A stretch of DNA of 64,000 nucleotides. Origin: Bradyrhizobium sp. 195. GTDB taxonomy: Bacteria > Pseudomonadota > Alphaproteobacteria > Rhizobiales > Xanthobacteraceae. A model generated the notes under the pieces. It did not search any database and had not been told where the DNA came from. It saw only the letters and a program-made list of their open reading frames with translations. This document shows positions 36,194-44,270 of this stretch, piece by piece; within the stretch, counting starts at the first letter, position 1, and each line of letters opens with the position of its first letter. The translations under genes were made by a program, and so were the position numbers. The stretch spans positions 186,001-250,000 of the forward strand of contig NZ_CP082162.1 of the NCBI RefSeq assembly GCF_023101665.1. Reading direction: 5' to 3'.

Positions 36194-36210
36194 CACTTCA
36201 CAAGCTTATT

Positions 36211-36408
36211 TCAGCGTTGGTTTTCGGACAGCTCGACCACTTGGACAGGAATCTTCACCGATGCATCAAATTCTCTCGAACACGGGAATGCAATGAGAGT
36301 CTCGAACGTATCGGCAATGTGCTCAGTGACCTGAAGCGCGCCGAAACCCTCCAGGTTCTCATCGCCATCGCTTAGGATGAGAACGCCCTCAATACCGCCC
36401 TCAATCAT
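36211..36408 (-). CDS. Small hypothetical protein next to the IS21 element
   Basis: A 65-residue protein, MIEGGIEGVLILSDGDENLE, then 'ALQVTEHIADTFETLIAFP'. It has an acidic first half and looks like genuine coding sequence. The start is uncertain: codons upstream to the DUF6894 stop are also open, and a GTG near 36470 is possible. It lies just downstream of the DUF6894 gene on the same strand, so the two may form an operon. Function unknown. Confidence 0.5.
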   Translation of the reverse strand: MIEGGIEGVLILSDGDENLEGFGALQVTEHIADTFETLIAFPCSREFDASVKIPVQVVELSENQR

Positions 36409-36467
36409 GCTGGTCACTGCCCTAGGCGCATGGAAGCCTTTAAGCCCCCTGCGAAAGTGTGGGCTCT

Positions 36468-36722
36468 TTACTGTAGCGCAGTCTCGTTGGTGGCGAAAAT
36501 CAGCGCGACCTGAAAGACCGGTCCTGACGCGGTCCGCACTTCGATTGCGATATCTGACCGAGGATGATCCTGGCCCGCAACTTCTTGCGCCATATCCCGC
36601 GCCAATTGCGCCAAAGTCCCGACAGCCTCTGCCTCGGCCTCTCTTTGCGATTGCAGTTCCACGCCTTCCTCGTCCGGGAAAAGGTCCAACCCGTCCCTGA
36701 CATCGAAAAAGTATCGGGTCAC
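36468..36722 (-). CDS. DUF6894 small protein
   Basis: An 84-residue protein with the pattern 'RYFFDVRDGLDLFPDEEG', then 'REAEAEAVGTLAQLARDMA', 'SDIAIEVRTASGPVFQV' and 'ALIFAT'. This is the layout of the DUF6894 family, which is highly repeated in Bradyrhizobium genomes (memory). The GTG start at 36722 has AAGGGG upstream. Function unknown. Confidence 0.8.
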   Translation of the reverse strand: MTRYFFDVRDGLDLFPDEEGVELQSQREAEAEAVGTLAQLARDMAQEVAGQDHPRSDIAIEVRTASGPVFQVALIFATNETALQ

Positions 36723-37049
36723 AGCATCGCCCCTTACGGCAGCCGGTTGTCACAGAACCTGGGCAAAATACGGGTGGTCGTTAGCACCTTGACGTGTAGC
36801 GTCTAGACGTAAAATCCTACCAGAAACCGGATGGCAAAGAACGCGCCGACGGCTACTACGGCGGTCGCGCTGATCGCAAAAAGAATGCGGAGGGGTTCGT
36901 CCATTGTCCCTCGCATACAGCACGGCCCCCGCGGGGGCAACGCGGAGGCCGCTGTTAGGACGCCTCAAGCCAAGGGGGGATTGAACCTGAGGCAACTGAG
37001 AAATGTCGGGAGAGCAGAATGGTTCCTGTGCCGTGTCACCCCTAGGGAG
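36723..37049. other. Intergenic region, no gene seen
   Basis: About 330 bases with only random-looking frames. 36905-36945 is G+C-rich with short complementary stretches. Nothing recognisable as promoter, terminator or RNA gene. Confidence 0.35.
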
Positions 37050-37253
37050 TTACATAGGGCCACTATCCTTGCACCGGCTTGCCGGGCCAGAAATCCAGCT
37101 ATTGGCCTCCGCTTCCGTCGCGAAGTCCCCAACACGTGAGTCTGGACCAACACCGGTTTTCACGACGACAAACCAGCGTCCATCTTTTGCACTTTTAGGC
37201 TCGAAGCGGGGAAACCCTTGGCTCCGTGCGGCCATCGGCGGATCGTCGGTCAT
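37050..37253 (-). CDS. Small partner protein of the ribbon-helix-helix gene
   Basis: A 67-residue protein, MTDDPPMAARSQGFPRF, then 'DGRWFVVVKTGVGPDSR' and 'GDFATEAEANSWI', a small beta-sheet unit. Its ATG overlaps the stop of the RHH gene upstream (ATGA), so the two are translated as a pair. A toxin-antitoxin arrangement is possible given the RHH partner and small size, but no known toxin motif is seen. Confidence 0.65.
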   Translation of the reverse strand: MTDDPPMAARSQGFPRFEPKSAKDGRWFVVVKTGVGPDSRVGDFATEAEANSWISGPASRCKDSGPM

Positions 37254-37444
37254 TTCTTCTGACCCAGTCCTTTTCGCATCAGCGTCCGAATGGCCTCTGG
37301 ACGGGTAGCGACGTCGTTTTGTTCTGCCATCCAATTGTCGACGGCTGACAAGTCGTCTGGCTGCAGACGAACGCCGACGAGCGTGCCTTTCCCGGTTGCG
37401 GGCGGTCCTCGCTTTTTCTGTGTTATCACGGTTTGAGGCTTCAT
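37250..37444 (-). CDS. Ribbon-helix-helix (CopG/MetJ-type) small regulator
   Basis: A 64-residue protein. 'TLVGVRLQPDDLSAVDNWM' gives the beta-strand and first helix, and 'TRPEAIRTLMRKGL' the second helix of an RHH fold. These proteins bind palindromic operators as dimers, and a perfect 14-base palindrome lies just upstream of this start (37450-37463). It is co-translated with the small protein at 37050-37253. Likely autoregulated; a toxin-antitoxin antitoxin is one interpretation. Confidence 0.75.
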   Translation of the reverse strand: MKPQTVITQKKRGPPATGKGTLVGVRLQPDDLSAVDNWMAEQNDVATRPEAIRTLMRKGLGQKK

Positions 37445-37463
37445 AGAATCTGTGTTAACACAG
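37418..37463. promoter_or_regulatory. Probable RHH operator: palindrome plus degenerate copy
   Basis: CTGTGTTAACACAG (37450-37463) is a perfect 14-base palindrome, six bases upstream of the RHH start. A second site, CTGTGTTATCACGG (37418-37431), matches it at 11 of 14 bases and lies inside the start of the gene. The first occupies the place of the ribosome site and promoter end, ideal for autorepression. It also lies 42 bases upstream of the divergent gene at 37505. Confidence 0.65.
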
Positions 37464-37504
37464 TTTCGGCGCCGGTCAAATGAGCCGGACGACAGGGGAA
37501 GTAA

Positions 37505-37792
37505 ATGTCTAATCTAAATCTTAAGGCTAGCGCGGGTATCGATCTCTCCACGCCTTTTTGCGCATACACGTATTGTACGGGCCTCCGAGCCCAGGGTTGT
37601 GAACCCGTAGTCCAACGGGGTGCGCTCTACATCAATTTGGAGTCTGGCGCGTCTGCGAGCGAGGTGGGTCGGTGGGCAGCGCGCCACGACCCGAAAGGTA
37701 CTCTGCGGATAGAGTACGCGCGCATGATGTGGTCAGCGCGGGCCTCGGATGACGAAATCATTCGGCTGGGCGCTGCGCCCGAGCTGGCCTGA
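37505..37792 (+). CDS. Hypothetical protein divergent from the RHH gene
   Basis: A 95-residue protein, MSNLNLKASAGIDLSTPF, with Cys residues in 'CAYTYCTGLRAQGCE' and an ending 'DDEIIRLGAAPELA'. AGGGGAAGTAA provides a good ribosome site. No recognised family. It could share the RHH operator because the two starts are only 60 bases apart. Confidence 0.6.
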   Translation: MSNLNLKASAGIDLSTPFCAYTYCTGLRAQGCEPVVQRGALYINLESGASASEVGRWAARHDPKGTLRIEYARMMWSARASDDEIIRLGAAPELA

Positions 37793-37944
37793 CCGTTTGG
37801 TATACTGAGGGGCAGGCGGGTGAATCGCCGACCACTGGATTGCTGACACCCAGCAGCGAAGCGCCAGCGGTTCACCATCCACCTTGTGCGTCGGCTCACG
37901 CCGGCGAGGTAAGCAGAGCAATCTTCTTACTCGGGGGCGCGCTC

Positions 37945-38197
37945 TTGCCCAATCCAGCAAACGACAATCGTGTGCAGCCGCGTGGCCTGCGACGCGCTGA
38001 GGCGGCGCGATACTTGGGGATCAGTCCCAGCCATTTCGACGTCCAACACAAGGCCGGCAACGGCGCCGAAACAGACGCTCGGCGTGGTGCTGTGGGACCG
38101 CCAGGATCTCGACCAGCTGTTCGATGGTGTTTCAGTCTCCAACGACAACGATGACTATTGGGACAAGGCATGCGGCGGCGAAAGCCCAAATACGTAA
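37945..38197 (+). pseudogene. AlpA/excisionase-like HTH protein, frameshifted
   Basis: The first part 'NRVQPRGLRRAEAARYLGIS' with 'PSHFD' is a typical excisionase/AlpA helix-turn-helix. The continuation 'GVVLWDRQDLDQLFDGVS' and 'DDYWDKACGGES' is in another frame, so a one-base shift lies near 38045-38060. It directly precedes and overlaps the integrase gene, the normal arrangement for integrative-element xis-int pairs. Confidence 0.65.
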
Positions 38198-39164
38198 ACG
38201 AGTACATCGATAGACACGGCAAGCCTCGCGTATATCTACGTCGGCCCGGCAGGGCGCAAATTGCATTGCCCGGCGCCCCTGTACACGCCAGAATTTTGGA
38301 CCGCGTACCGTGCTGCCATGGCGGACGAGCCGACCGCCGACGTGCGACGAGTTAAGGCCGGCAGCATAGCGGCTCCCGTGAAGGGCTATTACGGCTCAAC
38401 TGAATTCAAGGTGCTGGCTGAAACAACAAAGGCGACCTATCGCGGCGTTTTGGACCGCTTTATTGATAAGCACGGCGATGGGCCGATTGCTGGCCTTCAA
38501 CCAAAACACATCAATACGCTGATTGACGAGATGGCCGACACGCCGTCCGCCGCGAGCAACTTCCGGAAGCGGCTCAAAGGTCTGTTGGACTATGCCGTGT
38601 CGGCTGGCCTGCGCGCCGATAATCCCGTGGTCGTGGCCAAGAAAGTGAAGCTCAAAACGACTGGCCACCGGACGTGGACTGAGGGAGACATCACCAAGTT
38701 CCGAAAGCGCCACGAGGTTGGAACGCCGCTACGGCTTGCCTTTGAGGTATTGCTGCATACGGGCTTGCGCCGATCTGACGCGGTGCGTCTTGGCTGGCAG
38801 CACCTAACTCAGGACGGCTTCGTCATCAGCACAAAGAAGAGCCAGGGCCATGTTGAGTTATGCATCCCAGTGCATAGCGACCTCGCGCGCTATATCGCCA
38901 ACTGCCCGAAGGATCGCCCGGCCTTCATCGCAACCATGTACGGCCGCGCTCGCAGCGCGAGAAAGCGTTCTCCGCATGGATTAGCGAAGCGGCATTCGAT
39001 GCTTGCCTTCCCCTGAAGTCTTCGCCACATGGCGTGCGCAAGGCCGCGTGCCGGCGCTTGGCTGAGGCCGGATGCAGCGCGCTCGAAATCATGTCCATTA
39101 CTCGATTGGAACCTCTTCAGTATTGGCGGGTTCATCGACAAACAATCCATAGGAGTTTGCCTTG
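38170..39164 (+). pseudogene. Tyrosine-recombinase integrase, two frameshifts and a lost C-terminus
   Basis: The start 'RRRKPKYVNEYIDRHGKP' and the core (N-terminal SAM-like domain 'YRGVLDRFIDKHGDGPIAG', first catalytic Arg in 'LLHTGLRRSDAVRLGW') are in different frames, joined near 38265-38280. A second shift near 38955 displaces 'SSPHGVRKAACRRLAEAG' and 'SALEIMSIT', the H-x-x-R region. The frame then ends as RLEPLQYW and so on, without the terminal HxxxxxxxxY catalytic part. The integrase is therefore inactive. It marks the region 31-39 kb as an old integrative element. Confidence 0.8.
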
Positions 39165-39656
39165 AACAAGATGTATTTATCGCTTGGGACGGCAACCCTG
39201 ATCGCGATCTCGATTGCCAACGCATCTGCGAAAAATAAGCCCAGCGAAGCCTTCCTCAAGAAAGCAATCCAGGGGAATTTCGCTGAAGTGGGGATGGGAG
39301 ATCTGGCCCAGCAGAACGGTCAAAGCGATGGCGTTAGGTCATATGGCAAAATGCTTGCCACAGATCACGCTGCCGCCAATCAGAAGGCATTAGATGCTGC
39401 GAACAGCCTAGGAATGAACCCGCCGAGCGGACCGAACGCGAAGCAAAAAGCCGACTACAATAAGATGTCCAAAATGTCAGGGGCGGGTTTCGATAAAATA
39501 TTCGCAACACACATGGTTGCAGACCACAAAAAGGATATCGCCGAGTACAAGAAGGCAGCCAAGAATAAGGATGCTGCCGGGGAATATGCTTCGGGTCAGA
39601 TCGATACGTTACAAAAGCATTTGGACGCCGCAAAATCATTGAAAGCCGGAAATTAA
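39162..39656 (+). CDS. DUF4142 exported protein
   Basis: A 164-residue protein with a signal peptide (LGTATLIAISIANASA, cut near residue 23). The mature helical domain has 'AFLKKAIQGNFAEVGMGDLA', 'GKMLATDHAAANQKALDAA' and 'HMVADHKKDIAEYKKAA', the pattern of DUF4142 (ferritin-like four-helix bundle, periplasmic). A TTG start at 39162 has AGGAG six bases upstream; ATG 39171 is the alternative. Role unknown; relatives are often stress-induced. Confidence 0.85.
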   Translation: MNKMYLSLGTATLIAISIANASAKNKPSEAFLKKAIQGNFAEVGMGDLAQQNGQSDGVRSYGKMLATDHAAANQKALDAANSLGMNPPSGPNAKQKADYNKMSKMSGAGFDKIFATHMVADHKKDIAEYKKAAKNKDAAGEYASGQIDTLQKHLDAAKSLKAGN

Positions 39657-39980
39657 TCGTAGAAATCCGTCGGCAGCAGAAGCGGCTAGCCAAGACACAA
39701 CGCTAGGTGGAGACAATGGCGGCTCAGCGCTTGTGATGCAGATGGATCAAAAGATCATCTCGCTTAGGCACGGTAGATGGAGCTGGAGCGATGCTTCAGC
39801 TGCTTCTGGCAACAACCTATCGAACCCGCACGAGTTCGACTTGGCGAGGCAATGTGGGTCGCGGCTAATCCAGGCAGTTTAATCCTTTTCACTGTCCCCC
39901 GGTACGACCGGTGAATTGGACGTTGGTTCGATTGAGCCGCTTTGTCGCCCGCAGTAAACCTCTGTGAAGAAATTGCGTCA
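39657..39980. other. Intergenic region, no gene seen
   Basis: About 320 bases between the DUF4142 gene and the broken permease gene. A minus-strand frame at 39764-40003 is not protein-like. No terminator or promoter can be supported. Confidence 0.35.
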
Positions 39981-40487
39981 CTAGAAGACCGCAATGCGCT
40001 CAATCATTTCAGGATGACCGCACCACTTGGTGACAGCTCTATCGGCAGCCCTCTTGGCTTTCGTTCCGGCCTTCCGCACGGATATCTCGCCTGCTTTCTC
40101 TGCCCTGGCCCTCGCCTCGCACTTTTGACGCAGCTCCGCTAATTCCTCGTCTGTGAGATGTTCGATTCCGACAAGGAATTCCGGGCGGCACCCGCGCGAA
40201 TCAGTTCGTCCAGCTTCACTTGAATCGCCGCACTGTCCCGGTTTTGGGAATTTTGGATCAAGAAAACCTCAAAAAGTAACGATGGTTGTGCCGGTGTTGA
40301 TAGCGAGTTGCCAAGTGTCCGAAAAGCCGAACATAGGGCCGGTGACGGCCCATACGATCACAGTGAGGAGGGCGAGAATAAAGGTCAAGTCGCCGGCGGC
40401 CTGAGAGGTCCGGTTTGCCAACTCGCCGAATAGCTTCGCCGCCTTGGGTAGTTCGTCCGTTCTCTGTTGAGGTTTCCAATCAGGCAT
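39981..40487 (-). pseudogene. Low-affinity iron permease family protein, frameshifted twice
   Basis: From ATG 40487, 'LFGELANRTSQAAGDLTFIL' and 'VIVWAVTGPMFGFSDTW' give the N-terminal membrane part, stopping after 'INTGTTIVTF'. The following codons in the next frame read 'VFLIQNSQNRDSAAIQVKLD' and 'ELIRAGAARNSL'. A third frame gives 'VGIEHLTDEELAELRQKCEA'. Losses near 40275 and 40170 explain this. The intact family member is an inner-membrane protein with two or more helices. Iron transport is the family's annotated role, not shown here. Confidence 0.75.
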
Positions 40488-40739
40488 ACCGAGTTCTCTA
40501 GCTATTAACCTGAGCCAACCGGTCCTGTTCCTCTCTGGTCGACCAGCCTTTAGCTTGCGCTAGCGCAGCTGAGAGTGAATGCGGGCTACGGCCCGTTTAG
40601 GACGGACGTTGTGGTCCGGTAACAAACCAGGCATTGGCGTGACTGCTTATCGTCGCTCATCCCGGAAGGTCATTGAACGATGTTGATGCACGCGGACTGC
40701 GATCCCCAAGTTTGTGTTGTCGTTCGCGAACATCATAGT

Positions 40740-41162
40740 TCACCGAAGTGGCCGCGAGGGTCTGAAAAAGAATTTGCTGGGGGTGAATTTTCGGGCCACT
40801 GCAAGGGCGCTGCCCTCACAGCTTTCAAGGGCGATCTTCTGGGCCAGCATGACGTCTCCGATCGGCAGATCTCCCCGGGGCAGGAAACACAGCCCGACCT
40901 TCGGGCGACCATTTTCGTCGACCTCGCAGACGTTCGTCGAGGCTCCGGTATAGATCCTGTATCGGTTGCCAGTGTCGCCGCCGACCACGTCGAAATAGCC
41001 GCTATGGGCGTACTGCGCCCGTTGCGCCGGCGAGAGCCAACGGCGAAGGAGTTGCAGAGAGCGCCCCTCTGGGGTGCTCTCTGCGCCATGTCTAATGTAG
41101 AGAGCCTTCGTGGCTCGCATTCGCGCGCGCTCAACGGCCGCGACGGCGAAAAGCGTAAACAC
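40740..41162 (-). CDS. Hypothetical protein, rhizobial type
   Basis: A 140-residue soluble protein. 'LLRRWLSPAQRAQYAHSGYF', 'VVGGDTGNRYRIYTGAST' and 'LCFLPRGDLPIGDVMLAQKI' form a well-ordered alpha/beta domain that I associate with a common Bradyrhizobium hypothetical family. The GTG start at 41162 lacks a ribosome site; ATG 41120 may be the true start. It follows the gene at 41175-41396 on the same strand with a 12-base gap, so probably one operon. Confidence 0.7.
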   Translation of the reverse strand: MFTLFAVAAVERARMRATKALYIRHGAESTPEGRSLQLLRRWLSPAQRAQYAHSGYFDVVGGDTGNRYRIYTGASTNVCEVDENGRPKVGLCFLPRGDLPIGDVMLAQKIALESCEGSALAVARKFTPSKFFFRPSRPLR

Positions 41163-41174
41163 GACAGTGACCGA

Positions 41175-41396
41175 CTAGCCGCCGACTAGGCGGGGAAAGA
41201 ACACCGTCTCTTCCGCAACGGGATCGAAGGATCGGAGCTGCGATATCTGACCTGGACCCTTCCTAGCGGCGGCCGTGAAGCCGTCATTCGTCAGCTCACG
41301 GAATCGTTGCTCTGCTTCTTGGAGTGCTCGCGAGTCGCTTGGGTCGAAAAAATGACGACTATCACCGGTATGGTCCATTACGATTTGGATCGCCAT
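41175..41396 (-). CDS. Small hypothetical protein
   Basis: A 73-residue protein beginning MAIQIVMDHTGDSRHFFD and continuing 'EAEQRFRELTNDGFTAAAR' and 'SFDPVAEETVFFPRLVGG'. The ATG at 41396 is chosen for AGGAGG five bases upstream. It is the promoter-proximal gene of a two-gene operon with 40740-41162. I associate the pattern with small rhizobial proteins of unknown function, without a family number. Confidence 0.7.
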   Translation of the reverse strand: MAIQIVMDHTGDSRHFFDPSDSRALQEAEQRFRELTNDGFTAAARKGPGQISQLRSFDPVAEETVFFPRLVGG

Positions 41397-41432
41397 GATG
41401 CCTCCTCGGAGTGTGTGGCCACGGGACTTCAA

Positions 41433-41722
41433 TTGAGTATCCGGCTGAAAGCTCCGACTTTCAAGAAAGAAAGGCGGCCCCGAAAGTCGCCGTCGGCGCT
41501 GACCCTCAGAGTTTCGTACTTCCGAGGGATGCGGTCGGCGAGCAATCGTCTGACGCGTTTATGATCGGACGCCCAGTCATGCTGCCCACCGTGCCATGGG
41601 GGCGACTACCAGTCAGGTAATGCAAAGGGCCGGGCTGTTGCTGGAAATCGCGTCTCTCCTTCACATAGGATAATCCGCGCGGGAAGTGCAGGTTTTGCGG
41701 AAGAACGCTTCGCTTACTGAGG
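41433..41722. other. Region without a supported gene
   Basis: Short frames on both strands are random-looking. The region presumably contains the promoter for the minus-strand pair starting at 41396. Confidence 0.35.
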
Positions 41723-41800
41723 GTGGTGCATTTTCCTGATCGCGGTACCACCGTGCGCGCGTTCGAATGCGAGTGCGGCGACCGAACTTGGGATGATTAA
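41723..41800 (+). CDS. Micro-ORF with FECxCGDRT motif (copy 1)
   Basis: A 25-codon frame from GTG, ending 'TTVRAFECECGDRTWDD'. It shares TVR-x-FEC-x-CGDRT with the micro-ORF at 42380. The C-x-C pair plus a downstream acidic tail resembles half of a zinc ribbon. A purine run GAGG precedes the start. Conservation of the motif between two places argues for coding, but the size makes it uncertain. Confidence 0.4.
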   Translation: MVHFPDRGTTVRAFECECGDRTWDD

Positions 41801-42043
41801 GGCCACCTCAGTTTGGAAGCCTCTTTCTTTTTGAACGGGTCGTCCTTTGGCGCTGGCCTGTTTTCTGACCTCAGTGGCCTAAGTTGAATTTGACAGTGGC
41901 CGGCTTTGGTTCCTGAAGATTTAATTAATAATTGACTCGTGCTTTGCAGTTGAAGCGCGCACTGTCCGGTATCGCAGAGCGGATCTCGACTTTTATCTGC
42001 GTGAGAACGCCACTTGCGCTCCCGTCAAACAGGGAGCGCCGCC

Positions 42044-42202
42044 ATGCGAGTCTTTCGTCCTACTCTTATTGATCACGAGCAAGCCGAGCAGATGCGCGAG
42101 GTCATGGAAAAGGCCCGCGAGTTGCTGAAAGAGCCCCCGCCAGATACGTTCCTCGGTCGCAAGACGCAAGAACCACCGCCCAAGCTGGACGACGAGTGGT
42201 AG
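42044..42202 (+). CDS. Small hypothetical protein
   Basis: A 52-residue protein, MRVFRPTLIDHEQAEQMR, then 'ARELLKEPPPDTFLGRKTQ' and a PPPKLDDEW end. AGGGAG lies six bases before the ATG at 42044. The DTFLGRKTQE-type ending is recurrent in small rhizobial proteins (memory). Function unknown. Confidence 0.65.
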   Translation: MRVFRPTLIDHEQAEQMREVMEKARELLKEPPPDTFLGRKTQEPPPKLDDEW

Positions 42203-42379
42203 GGTCGCTTTGATGATACGGGATGGCAGCCTCAGTCTGCTGCTATGGAACAAATGTGCACTTTGGTACTTAGTGGCTCGCCTGTGGCAGGTGCGTCCAT
42301 GAACTATTTCAGTAGCGATAAATTCTCAGGGTCCAAAACGCGAGAGGAGCGGCGCTTAGGCTGAGCACCGCAGCATACC

Positions 42380-42463
42380 ATGATGGACTCCCTGCGCGGG
42401 CTCACTGTCCGGGTGTTCGAATGCCAGTGCGGTGATCGCACTTCGACCGAGGACAAGAACTAA
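42380..42463 (+). CDS. Micro-ORF with FECxCGDRT motif (copy 2)
   Basis: A 27-residue frame, MMDSLRGLTVRVFECQCG, then DRTSTEDKN. It shares TVR-x-FEC-x-CGDRT with the frame at 41723. It ends eight bases before the next gene at 42472, suggesting co-transcription. Possibly a minimal metal-binding peptide; function unknown. Confidence 0.45.
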   Translation: MMDSLRGLTVRVFECQCGDRTSTEDKN

Positions 42464-42471
42464 CTCGCCCA

Positions 42472-42663
42472 ATGAAGCTGCTAACGGAGTATTTGGATCG
42501 AGCCGTGGCTCTGGAAGGTTTGGCAGCCGGCGAGCCGGATTCGGCATTCAAGAGCCAGTTGCTTGACCAGGCTGCTGCTTACAGGAAGCTAGCGGCAAAG
42601 CGGGCTACGGATTTCGATATGCCGCCTCCAAGCCCACCAGAGCAGCCGAAGGGGTACCAGTAG
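42472..42663 (+). CDS. Small helical hypothetical protein
   Basis: A 63-residue protein, MKLLTEYLDRAVALEGLA, then 'KSQLLDQAAAYRKLAAKRA' and a Pro-rich tail. It is one of the short helical proteins frequent in Bradyrhizobium (memory). It sits right after the FECxCGDRT micro-ORF and just before repeat copy B, whose hairpin could terminate this transcript. Confidence 0.7.
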   Translation: MKLLTEYLDRAVALEGLAAGEPDSAFKSQLLDQAAAYRKLAAKRATDFDMPPPSPPEQPKGYQ

Positions 42664-42678
42664 AAAGGCCGGCGGTCA

Positions 42679-42796
42679 TCTAGGAACGACCGGCAAGCAC
42701 CTGGATTGGTGCTGTGCTCCGGCTCCATGTCCCCCCTGCGTGTCGGAGTAAATTCCAACGGCCCCAGCCGCCGCCAAACGCTGGGGCCGTTTTTTT
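42679..42796 (+). repeat. Dispersed repeat, copy B (3' part)
   Basis: About 118 bases matching the second half of copy A: CTAGGAACGACCGGCAAGC, then GGATTGGTGCTGTGCTCCGG, GGAGTAAATTCCAACGG and the hairpin GGCCCCAGC/GCTGGGGCC. It ends in a run of seven T, making this a good rho-independent terminator. The 5' half with the CCCATCG hairpin is absent. Confidence 0.8.
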
Positions 42797-42827
42797 GCGC
42801 CGAATTGCGGCCGACGGGGCAAAGTTG

Positions 42828-43088
42828 CTAGGTGAGCAGGCTCTTGCCTGAACTTAGGAGGCGCACATAGGTGCCGCTCTCATGCAGCTCGAGCCAACCT
42901 TGTTGCACAGCATACTTTATGCCTGCCCCGTACTCGGAGGCACTCCCCATCAGGCTGAAGAGGAATGGCGCGTTGATCTTCTCGATATGAATGCGACCGT
43001 CCACCGGCTCCATGCTGGCGGCGAGCTGGACGAGCTGCCGGGCGGCCGCTTCCGGGTCGGCGTAGGGGCGGGGGGCAGCGTGTTTCAT
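42828..43088 (-). CDS. Small hypothetical protein (paralogue at 61289)
   Basis: An 86-residue protein. '[19 protein letters not shown]', '[18 protein letters not shown]' and '[18 protein letters not shown]' form a winged-helix-like or small alpha/beta unit. A frameshifted paralogue at 61289-61547 shares IHIEKIN and [14 protein letters not shown]. Its ATG overlaps the SRAP gene stop by four bases, so it is third in a three-gene operon with 43085-44270. Function unknown. Confidence 0.75.
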   Translation of the reverse strand: MKHAAPRPYADPEAAARQLVQLAASMEPVDGRIHIEKINAPFLFSLMGSASEYGAGIKYAVQQGWLELHESGTYVRLLSSGKSLLT

Positions 43089-43788
43089 GCTGCGGCCAGG
43101 TCTTCCTTCACACCGCGCGCCACCACCCGCAGCGTGCCGTCTGAGAGCGGGCGCTGGAGCGCTTGGGCTTCATCCCAAGGTGCACGCATCCATGTCTCGA
43201 CCTCTTCCGGCGTCGTCAGGATCACCGGCATTGCCTTTGGGTGGATGGCGAACACTTCTGCGTTCGCCTCCGTAGTGAGGAAGGCGTAGAGGATATTTGT
43301 GGTCTCGCCCTCTTTGACCTTCCGGACCGATGTCCAGTTGGTCCAAAGGCCGGCGAAGCACATGAGCGGCCGGCTCTCATCGACCGCAAACCAGATATCG
43401 CCACCTTCCGCCTTGTTGAACTCGCTAAACGAATTGAACGGCACTAGGCATCGGTTCTCGACGCCGAGCCAGCGCGTCCAATGTGTGCTCTCCACGTTGC
43501 GGATGTTGGTCGTGCCGCTGTCCGGCTCCATTCGAAGCAGTACCTTGAAGTCAACTGTCTTTTTTGGGCGCGTTTCTTGGTGGCATCCATGATCGCCTTG
43601 GAGGACGACGGCATACCCCATCGCGCCATGACTAGCTCGCGACCTTCGGCGCCTGTCCGGACGATGGGTGCCTTGTAGTCCGGGAATACACCTGGCATCG
43701 ACGCCAGATTGCCGACGTATTGATCGACCACTCGGAACAGCGCGCTGATCGCGGCCTCGTTGGTCGTGATGCTGTAAAGGTTGCACAT
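43085..43788 (-). pseudogene. yedK: SRAP / YedK (HMCES-like) abasic-site protein, frameshifted
   Basis: SRAP proteins crosslink through Cys2 to abasic sites in single-stranded DNA. The N-terminus here, [13 protein letters not shown], has that Cys2, and '[12 protein letters not shown]' and '[10 protein letters not shown]' follow. The rest, '[19 protein letters not shown]', '[13 protein letters not shown]' and the His motif region '[15 protein letters not shown]', is in the next frame. The shift lies at about 43570-43580 in an A6 run. The ATG at 43788 is two bases after the stop of the preceding gene. If the indel is a sequence error, the enzyme would be complete (234 residues). Confidence 0.85.
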
Positions 43789-43790
43789 AC

Positions 43791-44270
43791 TCAGGAAGCT
43801 TTCTTCGTGTGGCGAGATGGTGCTGCGGGCTGCGGATCGCCGATCGGACGCAGACCGATCAGATCGGGCCGACGCTTCTTGCCAAGGGTTCGTTGGCAGG
43901 GGCTGCAGTACAGGTAACCGCGCATGAGCGCGACCTGCCGATCGCGCGGCTGTACAACTAAAGCGAGGTCGATCATCTCTGTGTGCTTGCAGTGGTCGCA
44001 GCGCACCTCGAGGAGCGGAAGGCCACCCGCGATCGCCGCTGCGATGGTTGGTGAGGCGTGGTCCAACTCGCCGATGAAGGGAGCGGTATTCCACGCCGCG
44101 CAATCCAGGGCGTAAGCCTGGGCGCGTGCGGCGTCGGCGGCCGCGCGAGCGGTGATCGCCTGCTCAACCAGGTTTGCGAAGGAAACCTCCGCCTTGTGAA
44201 TTTCACGGGCATAGTATTTCCGGTCACCGCCGGACATCGGCGGCGGTTTGATGATGCGGGCTGCGGACAT
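43791..44270 (-). CDS. Zinc-ribbon-type hypothetical protein upstream of SRAP
   Basis: A 159-residue protein. An N-terminal helical part ('[20 protein letters not shown]') is followed by '[15 protein letters not shown]' and '[16 protein letters not shown]', two CxxC knuckles that can bind one zinc. AAGGACA precedes the ATG. A truncated paralogue, 'CARCKTRASLPLDAV' with 'LKCRSCRTPRYAPP', lies at 61551-61850, again next to a paralogue of the 86-residue gene. It may recognise nucleic acid together with the SRAP protein, inferred from operon position. Confidence 0.7.
   Translation of the reverse strand: MSAARIIKPPPMSGGDRKYYAREIHKAEVSFANLVEQAITARAAADAARAQAYALDCAAWNTAPFIGELDHASPTIAAAIAGGLPLLEVRCDHCKHTEMIDLALVVQPRDRQVALMRGYLYCSPCQRTLGKKRRPDLIGLRPIGDPQPAAPSRHTKKAS

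Larger units (their letters stand above)
34446..36195 (+). mobile_element. IS21-family insertion sequence, left end deleted
   Basis: The element contains the C-terminal part of istA, a complete istB and the right terminus. The right end carries the spaced repeats GGGGTCAAAATTGGACG and GGGGTCAACTTTGCAGG, and finishes GCCGATTGACA near 36195, the usual TGTCA-type end. About the first two thirds of the istA N-terminal region and the left inverted repeat are missing, so it cannot move by itself. It has split the gene fragment at 34279. It lies inside the degraded mobile-element region (31-39 kb). Confidence 0.85.
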
